Translations under genes and position numbers: made by a program
NCBI GenBank assembly: GCA_018241895.1
Contig: JAFECX010000213.1
Coordinates: 1 to 57,839 of the forward strand
Direction: 5' to 3'
DNA length: 57,839 nt
Origin: Pseudomonadota bacterium
GTDB lineage: Bacteria > Pseudomonadota > Gammaproteobacteria > Burkholderiales > Burkholderiaceae_C
Notes under the pieces: generated by a model
Seen by the model: only the letters and a program-made list of their open reading frames with translations
The model's database searches: none
What the model was told of the DNA's origin: nothing
Shown: positions 39,758 to 47,639 of the stretch, piece by piece
Layout: each line of letters starts with the position of its first letter
Position numbering within the stretch: the stretch's first letter is position 1

Positions 39758-42700
39758 ACTTCAGCCAGTGGGCGCAGGACCACCGGCGCTCGATCCTGTT
39801 CCTGTTTGTCATGCTGGCGCTGGGCGGCGTGTTCGCCGCGCTGCAGCTGCCGGTGTCGCTGTTTCCGCAGGTGGCGTTTCCGCGCGTCGTCGTGTCGCTC
39901 GAAGCCGGTGACCAGCCGGCGCGGCAGATGGAGATGCAGGTCACGCGTGCAGTGGAGGAGGCGGTGCGCAGCGTGCCCGGCGTCGAGAACGTGCGCTCGA
40001 CCACCAGTCGCGGCGCGGCCGACGTGTCGCTCGACTTCGGCTGGGGCACCGACATGACGAACGCGGCGCTGCAGATCAATGCGGCGATCGCGCAGATCCT
40101 GCCGCAGCTGCCCCCCGGCACGCGCGCCGACGTGCGGCGCATGGACCCGACCAAGCTGCCCATCATCGCCTACAGCCTGACCTCGGCCACGTTGACGCCC
40201 ACGCAGTTGCGCGACGTGGCCGAGTACCAGTTGCGCCCGCTGCTGTCCAGCGTCGGCGGTGTGGCGCGCGTGCAGGTCAAGGGGGGCGCGGTGGAGGAAT
40301 TGCGCGTCAGCGTCGATCCGGACCGGCTGCACGCCTTCGGCCTCACGCTGGACGATGTCGCCAAGGCCTTGGCGGCCGAGAACGTGCTGCGGGCCGTGGG
40401 GCGGCTGGAAGACCGCTACAAGCTCTACCTGGTGGTGTCGGACACGCGGCTGGCAACGCTGGATCAGATGCGCCAGACCGTGCTGGCCAGCAGCCCGGGC
40501 GGCGTGGTGCGGCTGGAGGACGTGGGAAGCGTCGAGACCGCCACCGAGCCACGGTGGGTGCGCGTCAGCGCCGATGGCCACGACGCGGTGCTGCTCGACA
40601 TCTATCAGCAGCCCGGCGGCAACAGCGTGCAGATCGCCAGTGACGTGAAGGCGCGGCTGGCCGGCTACGCCGCGCAGCTACCCGCGGGGGTGAACGTCGC
40701 CAACTGGTACGACCAGAGCGCGCTGGTCACGGAAGCGGCCGCCAGCGTGCGCGACGCCATCCTGATCGGCGTCGGCCTGGCGGCGCTGGTGCTGCTGGTG
40801 TTCCTGCGCAACGTCAAGATCATGCTGATCGCCATCCTCGTCGTGCCCGCGGTGCTCGCCTCCACGGTGGTGCTGCTGCAGGTGCTGGGCATGAGCTTCA
40901 ACATCATGACGCTGGGCGGCATGGCCGCCGCCGTGGGCCTGATCGTCGACGATGCGGTGGTGATGGTCGAGCACATCGTGCGCCGGTTGCGCGGCGCGGG
41001 CGGCACGCCGCAGGCGCGGGTGATGGGTGCGGCGCGCGAGTTCTTCCGGCCACTCGTCGGCTCCAGCGCCTCGACCATCATCATCTTCGTGCCGCTGGCC
41101 TTCCTCACCGGCGTCACGGGCGCCTTCTTCAAGGCGCTGTCGATCACGATGGCGTCGGCGCTGGCGGTGTCCTTCGTCGTCAGCTGGCTGGCCGTGCCCA
41201 TCCTCGCCGGCAAGTTCCTCGATCACCGCGACGCCGGACAGAAGGAAGGCGGTCGGTTGCAGGACTGGGTGCACGCGCGCTACCGCGCCTTGCTCGGCCG
41301 CCTGCTCGACCACGCGTGGATCGCGCCGGCGTGCGCGCTGCTGCTGATCCTGCTCGGGGCGGTGGCGTTTCGCGGCGTCGGCTCGGGTTTCATGCCGGCG
41401 ATGGACGAGGGCGGTTTCGTGCTCGACTACCACAGCGCGCCGGGGACTTCCCTGACCGAAACCGACCGCCTGCTGCGCCAGGTGGAAGAGCTCGTCCGCG
41501 CCACGCCCGACGTGGCCGCCTACTCGCGGCGCACCGGCACGCAGATGGGCGGCGGTCTGACCGAGGCCAACCAGGGCGACTTCTTCGTCACGCTGAAATC
41601 GGGCCCGCGCCGGCCGGTGGACGAAATCATGGCCGACCTCCGCGCCCGGGTGGAGAGTTCGGTGCCGGGGCTGAAGATCGAGATGGCGCAGCTCATGGAG
41701 GACCTGATCGGCGACCTCACCTCGGTGCCGCAGCCGATCGAAGTCAAGCTCTACGCCAGCGACCCGACCGCGCTGCCCGCGCTCGGGCGCCAGGTGGCCG
41801 AACGGGTGGGCCGGGTCAGCGGCGTGGTGGACGTGAAGGACGGCATCAACCCGGCGGGCGATGCGCTGCAGATTCATGTCGACCGCGTGCGCGCCGCGCT
41901 CGAAGGCGTCGATCCGGATGCCGTCACCAAGACGGTGAACGACTATCTCTCGGGCAACGTCGCGACGCAGGTGGCCAGCGCGGTCAAGGTGATCGGGGTG
42001 CGCGTATGGGTGCCGCAGGCCACGCGCGCCACCGCCGATGAACTGGGCGCGCTGCGCATCCGCGCACCGGACGGGCACAGCTTTGCGCTGCGCCGTGTGG
42101 CCAGTTTCGAGACCGTGACCGGCGAGCCCGAGATCAACCGCGAAAACCTGCGCCAGATGCTGGCCGTCACCGGCCGCATCGAAGGGCGCGATCTGGGTTC
42201 GACCATCGCCGACGTGAAGGCGGCGCTGGATGCGCCCGGCGTGCTGCCGCCGGGCGTCTATTACGAGCTCGGCGGCGTCTACCGGCAGCAGCAGATCGCC
42301 TTCCGCGGGCTGGTTGCCGTCTTTGCTGCAGCGGCTGCGCTGGTGTACTTCCTGCTGCTGTTCCTGTACGAGAGCTTTCGACTCGCGCTGGCGATCCTGG
42401 CGACGTCGCTGCTGGCGGTGACGGCGGTCTTCGTCGGTCTGTGGCTCACCGGCATCGAGCTCAACATCACGGCCATGATGGGCATGACGATGATCATCGG
42501 CATCGTCACCGAGGTGGCGATCTTCTACTTCTCCGAACAGCAGGAGCTGGCCGCCGGCACCGACTGGCGCACCGCGCTGATCGAGGCCGGCGTGAATCGC
42601 ATGCGCCCGATCGCGATGACCACCATCGCCGCCATCCTCACCCTGCTGCCGCTGGCCTTTGCCGTGGGCACCGGAGCGCAGATGCAGCAGCCGCTGGCCG

Positions 42701-42828
42701 TGGCCATCATCGCCGGTCTGGCGGTGCAGTTGCCGCTGGTGCTGCTCGTCATGCCGGTGCTGTTCGATCTGCTGCACCGCCACCGCAGAGCGCTCGCGCC
42801 GCCGCCAGCGCAGGCACGGGAGCCCTGA
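39754..42828 (+). CDS. RND efflux transporter permease
   Basis: This 1024-residue proton-driven transporter of the AcrB/CusA superfamily has twelve helices and two large periplasmic loops. The TM4 proton relay is seen in GLIVDDAVVMVEHIVRRLRG (the Asp pair). The opposite helix reads MMGMTMIIGIVTEVAIFYFSEQ, with Thr-Glu where drug pumps have Lys-Asn, so the relay is altered and substrate class is uncertain. The N-terminal block VSLFPQVAFPRVVVSLEAGDQPARQME and ITMASALAVSFVVSWLAVPIL are general RND features. No Met pairs like CusA are obvious. It is co-translated with the adaptor and followed 1 bp later by a two-component system. Confidence 0.94.
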   Translation: MNFSQWAQDHRRSILFLFVMLALGGVFAALQLPVSLFPQVAFPRVVVSLEAGDQPARQMEMQVTRAVEEAVRSVPGVENVRSTTSRGAADVSLDFGWGTDMTNAALQINAAIAQILPQLPPGTRADVRRMDPTKLPIIAYSLTSATLTPTQLRDVAEYQLRPLLSSVGGVARVQVKGGAVEELRVSVDPDRLHAFGLTLDDVAKALAAENVLRAVGRLEDRYKLYLVVSDTRLATLDQMRQTVLASSPGGVVRLEDVGSVETATEPRWVRVSADGHDAVLLDIYQQPGGNSVQIASDVKARLAGYAAQLPAGVNVANWYDQSALVTEAAASVRDAILIGVGLAALVLLVFLRNVKIMLIAILVVPAVLASTVVLLQVLGMSFNIMTLGGMAAAVGLIVDDAVVMVEHIVRRLRGAGGTPQARVMGAAREFFRPLVGSSASTIIIFVPLAFLTGVTGAFFKALSITMASALAVSFVVSWLAVPILAGKFLDHRDAGQKEGGRLQDWVHARYRALLGRLLDHAWIAPACALLLILLGAVAFRGVGSGFMPAMDEGGFVLDYHSAPGTSLTETDRLLRQVEELVRATPDVAAYSRRTGTQMGGGLTEANQGDFFVTLKSGPRRPVDEIMADLRARVESSVPGLKIEMAQLMEDLIGDLTSVPQPIEVKLYASDPTALPALGRQVAERVGRVSGVVDVKDGINPAGDALQIHVDRVRAALEGVDPDAVTKTVNDYLSGNVATQVASAVKVIGVRVWVPQATRATADELGALRIRAPDGHSFALRRVASFETVTGEPEINRENLRQMLAVTGRIEGRDLGSTIADVKAALDAPGVLPPGVYYELGGVYRQQQIAFRGLVAVFAAAAALVYFLLLFLYESFRLALAILATSLLAVTAVFVGLWLTGIELNITAMMGMTMIIGIVTEVAIFYFSEQQELAAGTDWRTALIEAGVNRMRPIAMTTIAAILTLLPLAFAVGTGAQMQQPLAVAIIAGLAVQLPLVLLVMPVLFDLLHRHRRALAPPPAQAREP

Positions 42829-42829
42829 C

Positions 42830-43495
42830 GTGCGCGTGCTCCTCGTCGAAGACGACCCGATGATCGGCGCCGCGGTGCTCGACGCGCTCAAGGATGCCGC
42901 GTACGCCGTGGACTGGGTGCGCGACGGCCGGGTGGCGCTGGGCGCCGCCACCGATCAGCACTACGACCTGGTGCTGCTCGACCTGGGCCTGCCCGGCAGG
43001 GACGGCATGGAGGTGCTGGCCGGCATCCGCGCTCGCAACAACCCCGTGCCCCTGATCGTCATCACCGCGCGTGACGACCTCGAGCACCGGCTGCGCGGAC
43101 TGGACGGCGGCGCCGATGACTACGTGCTCAAGCCGTTTCACACGCGCGAGCTTCTGGCGCGCACGCGCGCCGTGTTGCGCCGCAAGGGCGGGCAGGCAGG
43201 TGCCTTGCTGGGCAACGGCAGGGTCTCGCTCGACCCGGCGACGCACGAAGCCTGCGTGAGCGCGGGCGCGCCGGTACGGCTGACGCAGCGCGAATTTGCG
43301 CTGCTGCAGGCGCTGCTGGTGCGACCCGGCATCATCCTCTCGCGCAGCGACCTCGAAGACCGCATCTACGGCTGGGGCGAAGAAGTGGAGAGCAACGCGG
43401 TGGAGTACCTGATCCACGCCCTGCGGCGCAAACTGGGTGCCGACGTCATCCGCAACGTCCGGGGGGTCGGATGGATGGTCGCCAAGGGCGCGTAG
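42830..43495 (+). CDS. OmpR-family response regulator
   Basis: This 221-residue regulator has a receiver domain with phospho-acceptor D51 (DLVLLDLGLPG), acidic pair D8-D9 (VEDDP), switch Thr in LIVITARDD and Lys in DDYVLKPFHTREL. A winged-helix output domain follows, with LTQREFALLQALLVRPGIILSR and the recognition helix SNAVEYLIHALRRKLG. It begins with GTG 42830, a single base after the RND stop, and overlaps the kinase gene by 25 bp. QseB/PmrA-like proteins of this form act on tandem half-sites 11 bp apart; such a pair is present ahead of the operon. Confidence 0.94.
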   Translation: MRVLLVEDDPMIGAAVLDALKDAAYAVDWVRDGRVALGAATDQHYDLVLLDLGLPGRDGMEVLAGIRARNNPVPLIVITARDDLEHRLRGLDGGADDYVLKPFHTRELLARTRAVLRRKGGQAGALLGNGRVSLDPATHEACVSAGAPVRLTQREFALLQALLVRPGIILSRSDLEDRIYGWGEEVESNAVEYLIHALRRKLGADVIRNVRGVGWMVAKGA

Positions 43496-44844
43496 CGGGC
43501 TCGGTCCAGCGGCGTCTGTCGACGGTCGTGGCGCTGGCCGTCGCCGTCATGGCGCTGGGCGCCGGCGCGCTGGCCTTTCTTGCCGCCTACGACGAGGCGC
43601 GCGAGCTGCAGGACGACGTGCTGCGCCGCGTCGCGCAATTGGTCGAAGCGCAGCGCGCACGTGCACCGGCCGGGCCGCTGGACATTCACGTGCAAGGCGA
43701 GGAGGACGACAGCCGCGTCATCGTCCAGCAACTGGGGGGCCCTTTGCCGGATGCGGGGTCCGCCCTGCCGCCGAGCCGCCTGCCGCTTGCGTCGACGCTG
43801 CCCGACGGCCTGCGCACGTTGAAGCTGCACGGTGAGGAGTTCCGGGTGCTGGTGCGCACCACCGCAGCAGGCGAGCGGTTCGCGGTCGCCCAGGACTCGC
43901 GCCTGCGCCGTGAGCTGGCGCGCTATGGCGCCATGCGCACGGTCCTGCCCTTCGTGCTGCTGGTGCCGGTGCTGCTGCTGGTGCTCTCGCGCCTGGTGCG
44001 GCAGATCTTCCGGCCCATCACGCGTCTGGCCGAGGAGGTGGACGGACGCAGCGAGAGCGATCTGCGCGCCATCGCCGAGGTCGATGTGCCTGCCGAGGTG
44101 CAGCCCTTCGTGCGTGCGATCAACCGTCTGCTGGTGCGCGTCGGCGAGGCCATTGCGGGGCAACGCCGCTTCGTCGCCGATGCCGCGCACGAGTTGCGTT
44201 CGCCACTCACCGCGCTGCTGCTGCAGGCCGAGCGGCTGGCCGAGTCCGAGCTGTCCGACGACGCGCGCGAACGCGTGAATGTCCTGTACCAGGGGATAGA
44301 GCGCAGCCGAGGTCTGATCGAACAGTTGCTCGCGCTGGCGCGCGCTCAGGCGCAAGGGCCGCCGCCGATGCCCGCCGGCGGTTCGTCGTCGACCTCCATT
44401 CAGGCCGCGTTTCGCCGCGTGCTGGAGGAGTTGATCCCCCTGGCCGAAGTCCGGCGCATCGACATCGGGGTCGAGGGCGAGCGTGACGCCGAGGTCGACG
44501 CATCGAGCGATCAGCTCTTCACGCTGACCCGCAACCTGGTCGACAACGCGATCCGCTACACGCCCGAGGGAGGGCGGGTCGACCTGTCGGTGGCGATCGA
44601 GCCGGGCCGCTGCGGACTGCGCGTGCGCGACACCGGCCCCGGCATCGCACCCGCAGAGCACGAGCGCGTCTTCGAGCCCTTCTACCGCGTGCCCGGCAGC
44701 GACGCGCCCGGATCGGGCCTCGGGCTGGCCATCGTGCGCTCGCTCGCGCAGCGCCTGGGCGCTGGGGTGCAGCTGGAGTATTCCGACCCCGGGCGGCGCT
44801 GCGGCCTGACCGTGACGGTCTGGTTCACCCCGGCGACCGCGTGA
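43471..44844 (+). CDS. Sensor histidine kinase (QseC/PmrB-like)
   Basis: This 457-residue inner-membrane kinase has two membrane helices (VVALAVAVMALGAGALAFLAA and TVLPFVLLVPVLLLVLSRLV) around a periplasmic sensor of about 110 residues. A HAMP-like linker and an H-box with phospho-acceptor H240 (FVADAAHELRSPLTALL) follow. The ATPase has the N-box NLVDNAIRYTPEGG, the G1 box RDTGPGI, the F-box VFEPFYRV and the G2 box GSGLGLAIV. The periplasmic part contains EEDDS and GEEF acidic stretches but no cysteine. Translational overlap with the response regulator indicates a cognate pair controlling the efflux operon. Confidence 0.94.
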   Translation: MDGRQGRVAGSVQRRLSTVVALAVAVMALGAGALAFLAAYDEARELQDDVLRRVAQLVEAQRARAPAGPLDIHVQGEEDDSRVIVQQLGGPLPDAGSALPPSRLPLASTLPDGLRTLKLHGEEFRVLVRTTAAGERFAVAQDSRLRRELARYGAMRTVLPFVLLVPVLLLVLSRLVRQIFRPITRLAEEVDGRSESDLRAIAEVDVPAEVQPFVRAINRLLVRVGEAIAGQRRFVADAAHELRSPLTALLLQAERLAESELSDDARERVNVLYQGIERSRGLIEQLLALARAQAQGPPPMPAGGSSSTSIQAAFRRVLEELIPLAEVRRIDIGVEGERDAEVDASSDQLFTLTRNLVDNAIRYTPEGGRVDLSVAIEPGRCGLRVRDTGPGIAPAEHERVFEPFYRVPGSDAPGSGLGLAIVRSLAQRLGAGVQLEYSDPGRRCGLTVTVWFTPATA

Positions 44845-44895
44845 GCGTCGTGCCTGGGCGTCGCGCCTGGCGGGCAGGGCGACGGGCCGCGGTGT

Positions 44896-45987
44896 TCATC
44901 GTGACGCACACGCCGAGCCGCTTGCTGCAGACGGCGCGTGCGCGCCGCCCTGTGCCGCGGCCGCGACGCGGCGCCGGATGGCGTGGATTGCCCGCGCGTG
45001 GGCGGCGTCGTCGGCGCTGTGTTCGGGCGCGCTCAGCGTGATGCGTCCGGCCAGACCGGCGTAGCGGCTCGCCAGGGCGTCGGGCAGTTCGTCGTAGGTG
45101 GCGCAGACTAGGAACTCGTCGAGCACGGGGTCGGTGAGCAGGTTGCGCATCTGCTGCCACTGGCCTTGCCGCGTCAGCTGCAGCAGCTGTTCGCCCAGGG
45201 CGGGCCAGCCGAACATCTGCAGGCTCGGCCAGTAGGCGGGCGTGGAGAAGAGGAAGCCCAGCATGCCGGCCAGGCGTTCGCGCTCGCGCGCCACGGTGGC
45301 GGCGTCGGGGCCGGTGGCCACGAGCGTGCAGGCGCAGACCAGCGGCGCCGGCACAGATGCGTCGCGCTTCGCAGCGCCGGCACCGAGCCGCGGCAGGACG
45401 ACTTCGCGCAGGTAACGGCCCGAGGTGTTGGTCGGATGGGCATGCAGGCCGTCGGCCACCTCGCCGGCGAGCGCAAGCATCTTCGGTCCCACCGCGCCGA
45501 GCATGATCGGCACATCGGGCGCGTCGATCGGCCCCGGGTTGAAGAAGGGCTGCAGCCGCGTGAAGCGATAGTGCTCGCCGACGTACTCGAGCCGCGCGCC
45601 GCTGCGAAAGCTGCGGAAGATGGCGCGCAGCGCACCCACGTACTCGCGCATGGCGGCCGCCGGCGGCAGCCAGCGCGCGCTGTAGCGGCCCTCGACGTTC
45701 TGCCGGATCTGCGTGCCCAGGCCGAGTTCGAAGCGCCCGCCCGAGAACTTCTGCAGGTCCCAGGCGGCCAGCGCCACGTTCATCGGGCTGCGCGGCGGCG
45801 CCACCAGCACCGAGATGCCGACCTTGATGCGCCGGGTGTGCGCCAGCGCCTGCAGGGCCATCAGCAAGCCGTCGTGCACGGCATCGGGCACGAACAGGCC
45901 GTCGTAGCCCATCGCCTCGACGCGCTGCGCAAAGCCGCCGATGGCTTGAAGCCCCAGGCCCTCGGGGGTGACGGCGAAGATCTCCAT
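44896..45987 (-). CDS. Luciferase-like (LLM class) flavin/F420-type oxidoreductase
   Basis: This 363-residue TIM-barrel protein of the bacterial luciferase family matches the subgroup annotated as TIGR03617 F420-dependent oxidoreductases. Blocks are RVEAMGYDGLFVPDAVHDG, TRRIKVGISVLVAPPRSPMN, WDLQKFSGGRFELGLGTQIR, DVPIMLGAVGPKMLALAGEVADG and LPRLGAG. Burkholderiales generally lack F420, so FMN is a likely cofactor here; that is not decidable from sequence. It is the last gene of the leftward cluster with a ThDP enzyme, alcohol dehydrogenase and NTF2-like protein. The C-terminal 25 residues are low complexity. Confidence 0.88.
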   Translation of the reverse strand: MEIFAVTPEGLGLQAIGGFAQRVEAMGYDGLFVPDAVHDGLLMALQALAHTRRIKVGISVLVAPPRSPMNVALAAWDLQKFSGGRFELGLGTQIRQNVEGRYSARWLPPAAAMREYVGALRAIFRSFRSGARLEYVGEHYRFTRLQPFFNPGPIDAPDVPIMLGAVGPKMLALAGEVADGLHAHPTNTSGRYLREVVLPRLGAGAAKRDASVPAPLVCACTLVATGPDAATVARERERLAGMLGFLFSTPAYWPSLQMFGWPALGEQLLQLTRQGQWQQMRNLLTDPVLDEFLVCATYDELPDALASRYAGLAGRITLSAPEHSADDAAHARAIHAIRRRVAAAAQGGAHAPSAASGSACASR

Positions 45988-46007
45988 CGCTGTGCCCCGT
46001 GCCGGCG

Positions 46008-46466
46008 CTACTTCGGCAACGTCTTCAGCAGATGCGCAGAGAAGTCACCCGCCAGGTCGATGCGCATCTCGCGCCGCGAGAAGCGCCAGGCGCCATCGAC
46101 GCACTCGAAGCGGTCCTCGTAGCGCCCGGCGCAGATCGGTTGCAGCGCGAAGCCCGGTGCCGCCTGCAGGACGTGGAAATAGCAGCGGCTGCCGGCGCTC
46201 GCGCCGTCCGGCGCGACATCGACGACGACGTTCGTGATGACGTGCTTGGTGCGCGGCGTGCCGTCGTCGTAGGTGCGCACGAACGCGCGCTCCATGGCGC
46301 GGAAGGCGTCGGCGCCGAACATCTCGTGCCCAACACTGGCCGAGACGGTGGCATGCCTGAACAGCTCGGCCTGTGCGTCGAAGTCTCCGCTGTCGATGTG
46401 GTACGCGTACAGGTACAGCAGTCGGGAGATCTCGGCTTGCGCCCGCAATTCGTGCATCACGTCCAT
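46008..46466 (-). CDS. NTF2-like (SnoaL-type) family protein
   Basis: This 152-residue protein has the cone-shaped NTF2-like fold. The N-terminal helix AQAEISRLLYLYAYHIDSGDFDAQAELF is followed by the H-x-T-x-N block RTKHVITNVVVDV, CYFHVLQ and the strand CAGRYEDRFECVDGAWRFSRREMRID. Proteins with this pattern (SnoaL_4, ring-hydroxylating dioxygenase beta-like) include isomerases, hydrolases and non-catalytic partners. It lies 20 bp before the luciferase-like gene, so they are probably co-translated. ATG 46457 is an alternative start. The exact role in the cluster is unknown. Confidence 0.85.
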   Translation of the reverse strand: MDVMHELRAQAEISRLLYLYAYHIDSGDFDAQAELFRHATVSASVGHEMFGADAFRAMERAFVRTYDDGTPRTKHVITNVVVDVAPDGASAGSRCYFHVLQAAPGFALQPICAGRYEDRFECVDGAWRFSRREMRIDLAGDFSAHLLKTLPK

Positions 46467-46622
46467 CGGTGGCCTCGTTCCGTAGCCTCGTTCGTTCGTT
46501 CATCCAGGGTCAGTCGAGCCGAAGCGGCGCCGCGCATCATGGCGCATGCGGCGCGCGTTGCCGCCAGCGGATTGCGCGCGCTTGCCTGCGCACGCGGCAT
46601 GCGCCGAACACGCAGCGTGCCT

Positions 46623-47627
46623 TCAGTCCGGCACGACCAGCACCTTGGCCGCTTGCTCGGCGTCGGCGGCGAGCGCGAACGCCGCCTCGAAGCGCGACAG
46701 CGGCAGGCGGTGGCTGACGTACGGCGCGAGCCGCTCGCCGTGCGCGGCCAGATGCGCGATCGCATCGGGAAAGCTCTCGCCGTAGGAGAACGCCCCGCGC
46801 AGCTCGAGCTCCTTGGCCATCACCAGCGTCAGGTCGAGCGCGGTCGCATGGTGATGCACGGCCACCACCACGACGCGCGTGCGCGGCGCGGCGCGCTGCA
46901 CGACGGCCTCGACGAGCGCGCCGGCGCCGGCGCAGTCGATGAAGAGCTCGGTGCGCGGCAGCGTCCGGCCGTAGAAATCGCTGCCGCCGTGACGCTCGGC
47001 CAGCGCCTGCCAGAACGCCTCGTCGCAGTCGCCGAAGACGGCATCGGCGCCGAGCTCGAGCGCGAGCGCACGCCGCCGCGCCGAGCGATCGAGCACCACG
47101 ATGTCGCTCGCGCCCACGCGCTCAAGACCGATCACGCAGCCCAGGCCGATCGGACCGGCGCCGAGCACGACGGCGCGCGTGGTGGCGTGCGCCGCACCCT
47201 GCGCGACGGCGTGAAAGGCCACCGCCAGCGGCTCGGCCAGCGCGGCGCGCTCGAGGCCCAGGCCCGGCGGCAGGGCGAACAGCGTGCCCGGCTCCTGCGC
47301 GCTGCGCACGCGCACCTGGCGCGCGAAGGCGCCGTCGCTGCCGCCGTTGCCGATCAGGTTGGCGGTCGACAGCGGATTGACGACCACCGCCTGGCCCACC
47401 TGCCACTGCCCGACCGCGCTGCCGACGGTGCTGATGCGGCCGGCGAACTCGTGGCCCAGCGGCATCGGCTGCGCGGCGCCCAGGCCGCCGCTCGCGACGT
47501 AGCCCAGGTCGCTGCCGCACACGCCGCAGGCGGCCACGTCGACGATCACGTCGTCGGCACCGCACTGCGGCACGGCGACCTCGACGAGGCGCAGGTCGTT
47601 CGCGCCGAAGATCTGCAGTTGCTTCAT
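46623..47627 (-). CDS. Zinc-type alcohol dehydrogenase (MDR) lacking the structural zinc loop
   Basis: This 334-residue medium-chain dehydrogenase has the catalytic zinc ligands in ACGVCGSDLGYV and LGHEFAGRI, the NAD-binding VVLGAGPIGLGCVIGLERVG and DIVVLDRSARRRALALELGAD. The lobe that normally holds four structural-zinc cysteines is replaced by NPLSTANLIGNGGSDGAFA, so only the catalytic zinc is expected. Relatives of this kind oxidise polyols or secondary alcohols. It starts 12 bp after the ThDP enzyme stop, so the two are one operon; a 156-bp gap follows before the NTF2-like gene. Substrate unknown. Confidence 0.9.
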   Translation of the reverse strand: MKQLQIFGANDLRLVEVAVPQCGADDVIVDVAACGVCGSDLGYVASGGLGAAQPMPLGHEFAGRISTVGSAVGQWQVGQAVVVNPLSTANLIGNGGSDGAFARQVRVRSAQEPGTLFALPPGLGLERAALAEPLAVAFHAVAQGAAHATTRAVVLGAGPIGLGCVIGLERVGASDIVVLDRSARRRALALELGADAVFGDCDEAFWQALAERHGGSDFYGRTLPRTELFIDCAGAGALVEAVVQRAAPRTRVVVVAVHHHATALDLTLVMAKELELRGAFSYGESFPDAIAHLAAHGERLAPYVSHRLPLSRFEAAFALAADAEQAAKVLVVPD

Positions 47628-47639
47628 CTGTTCACCGGC

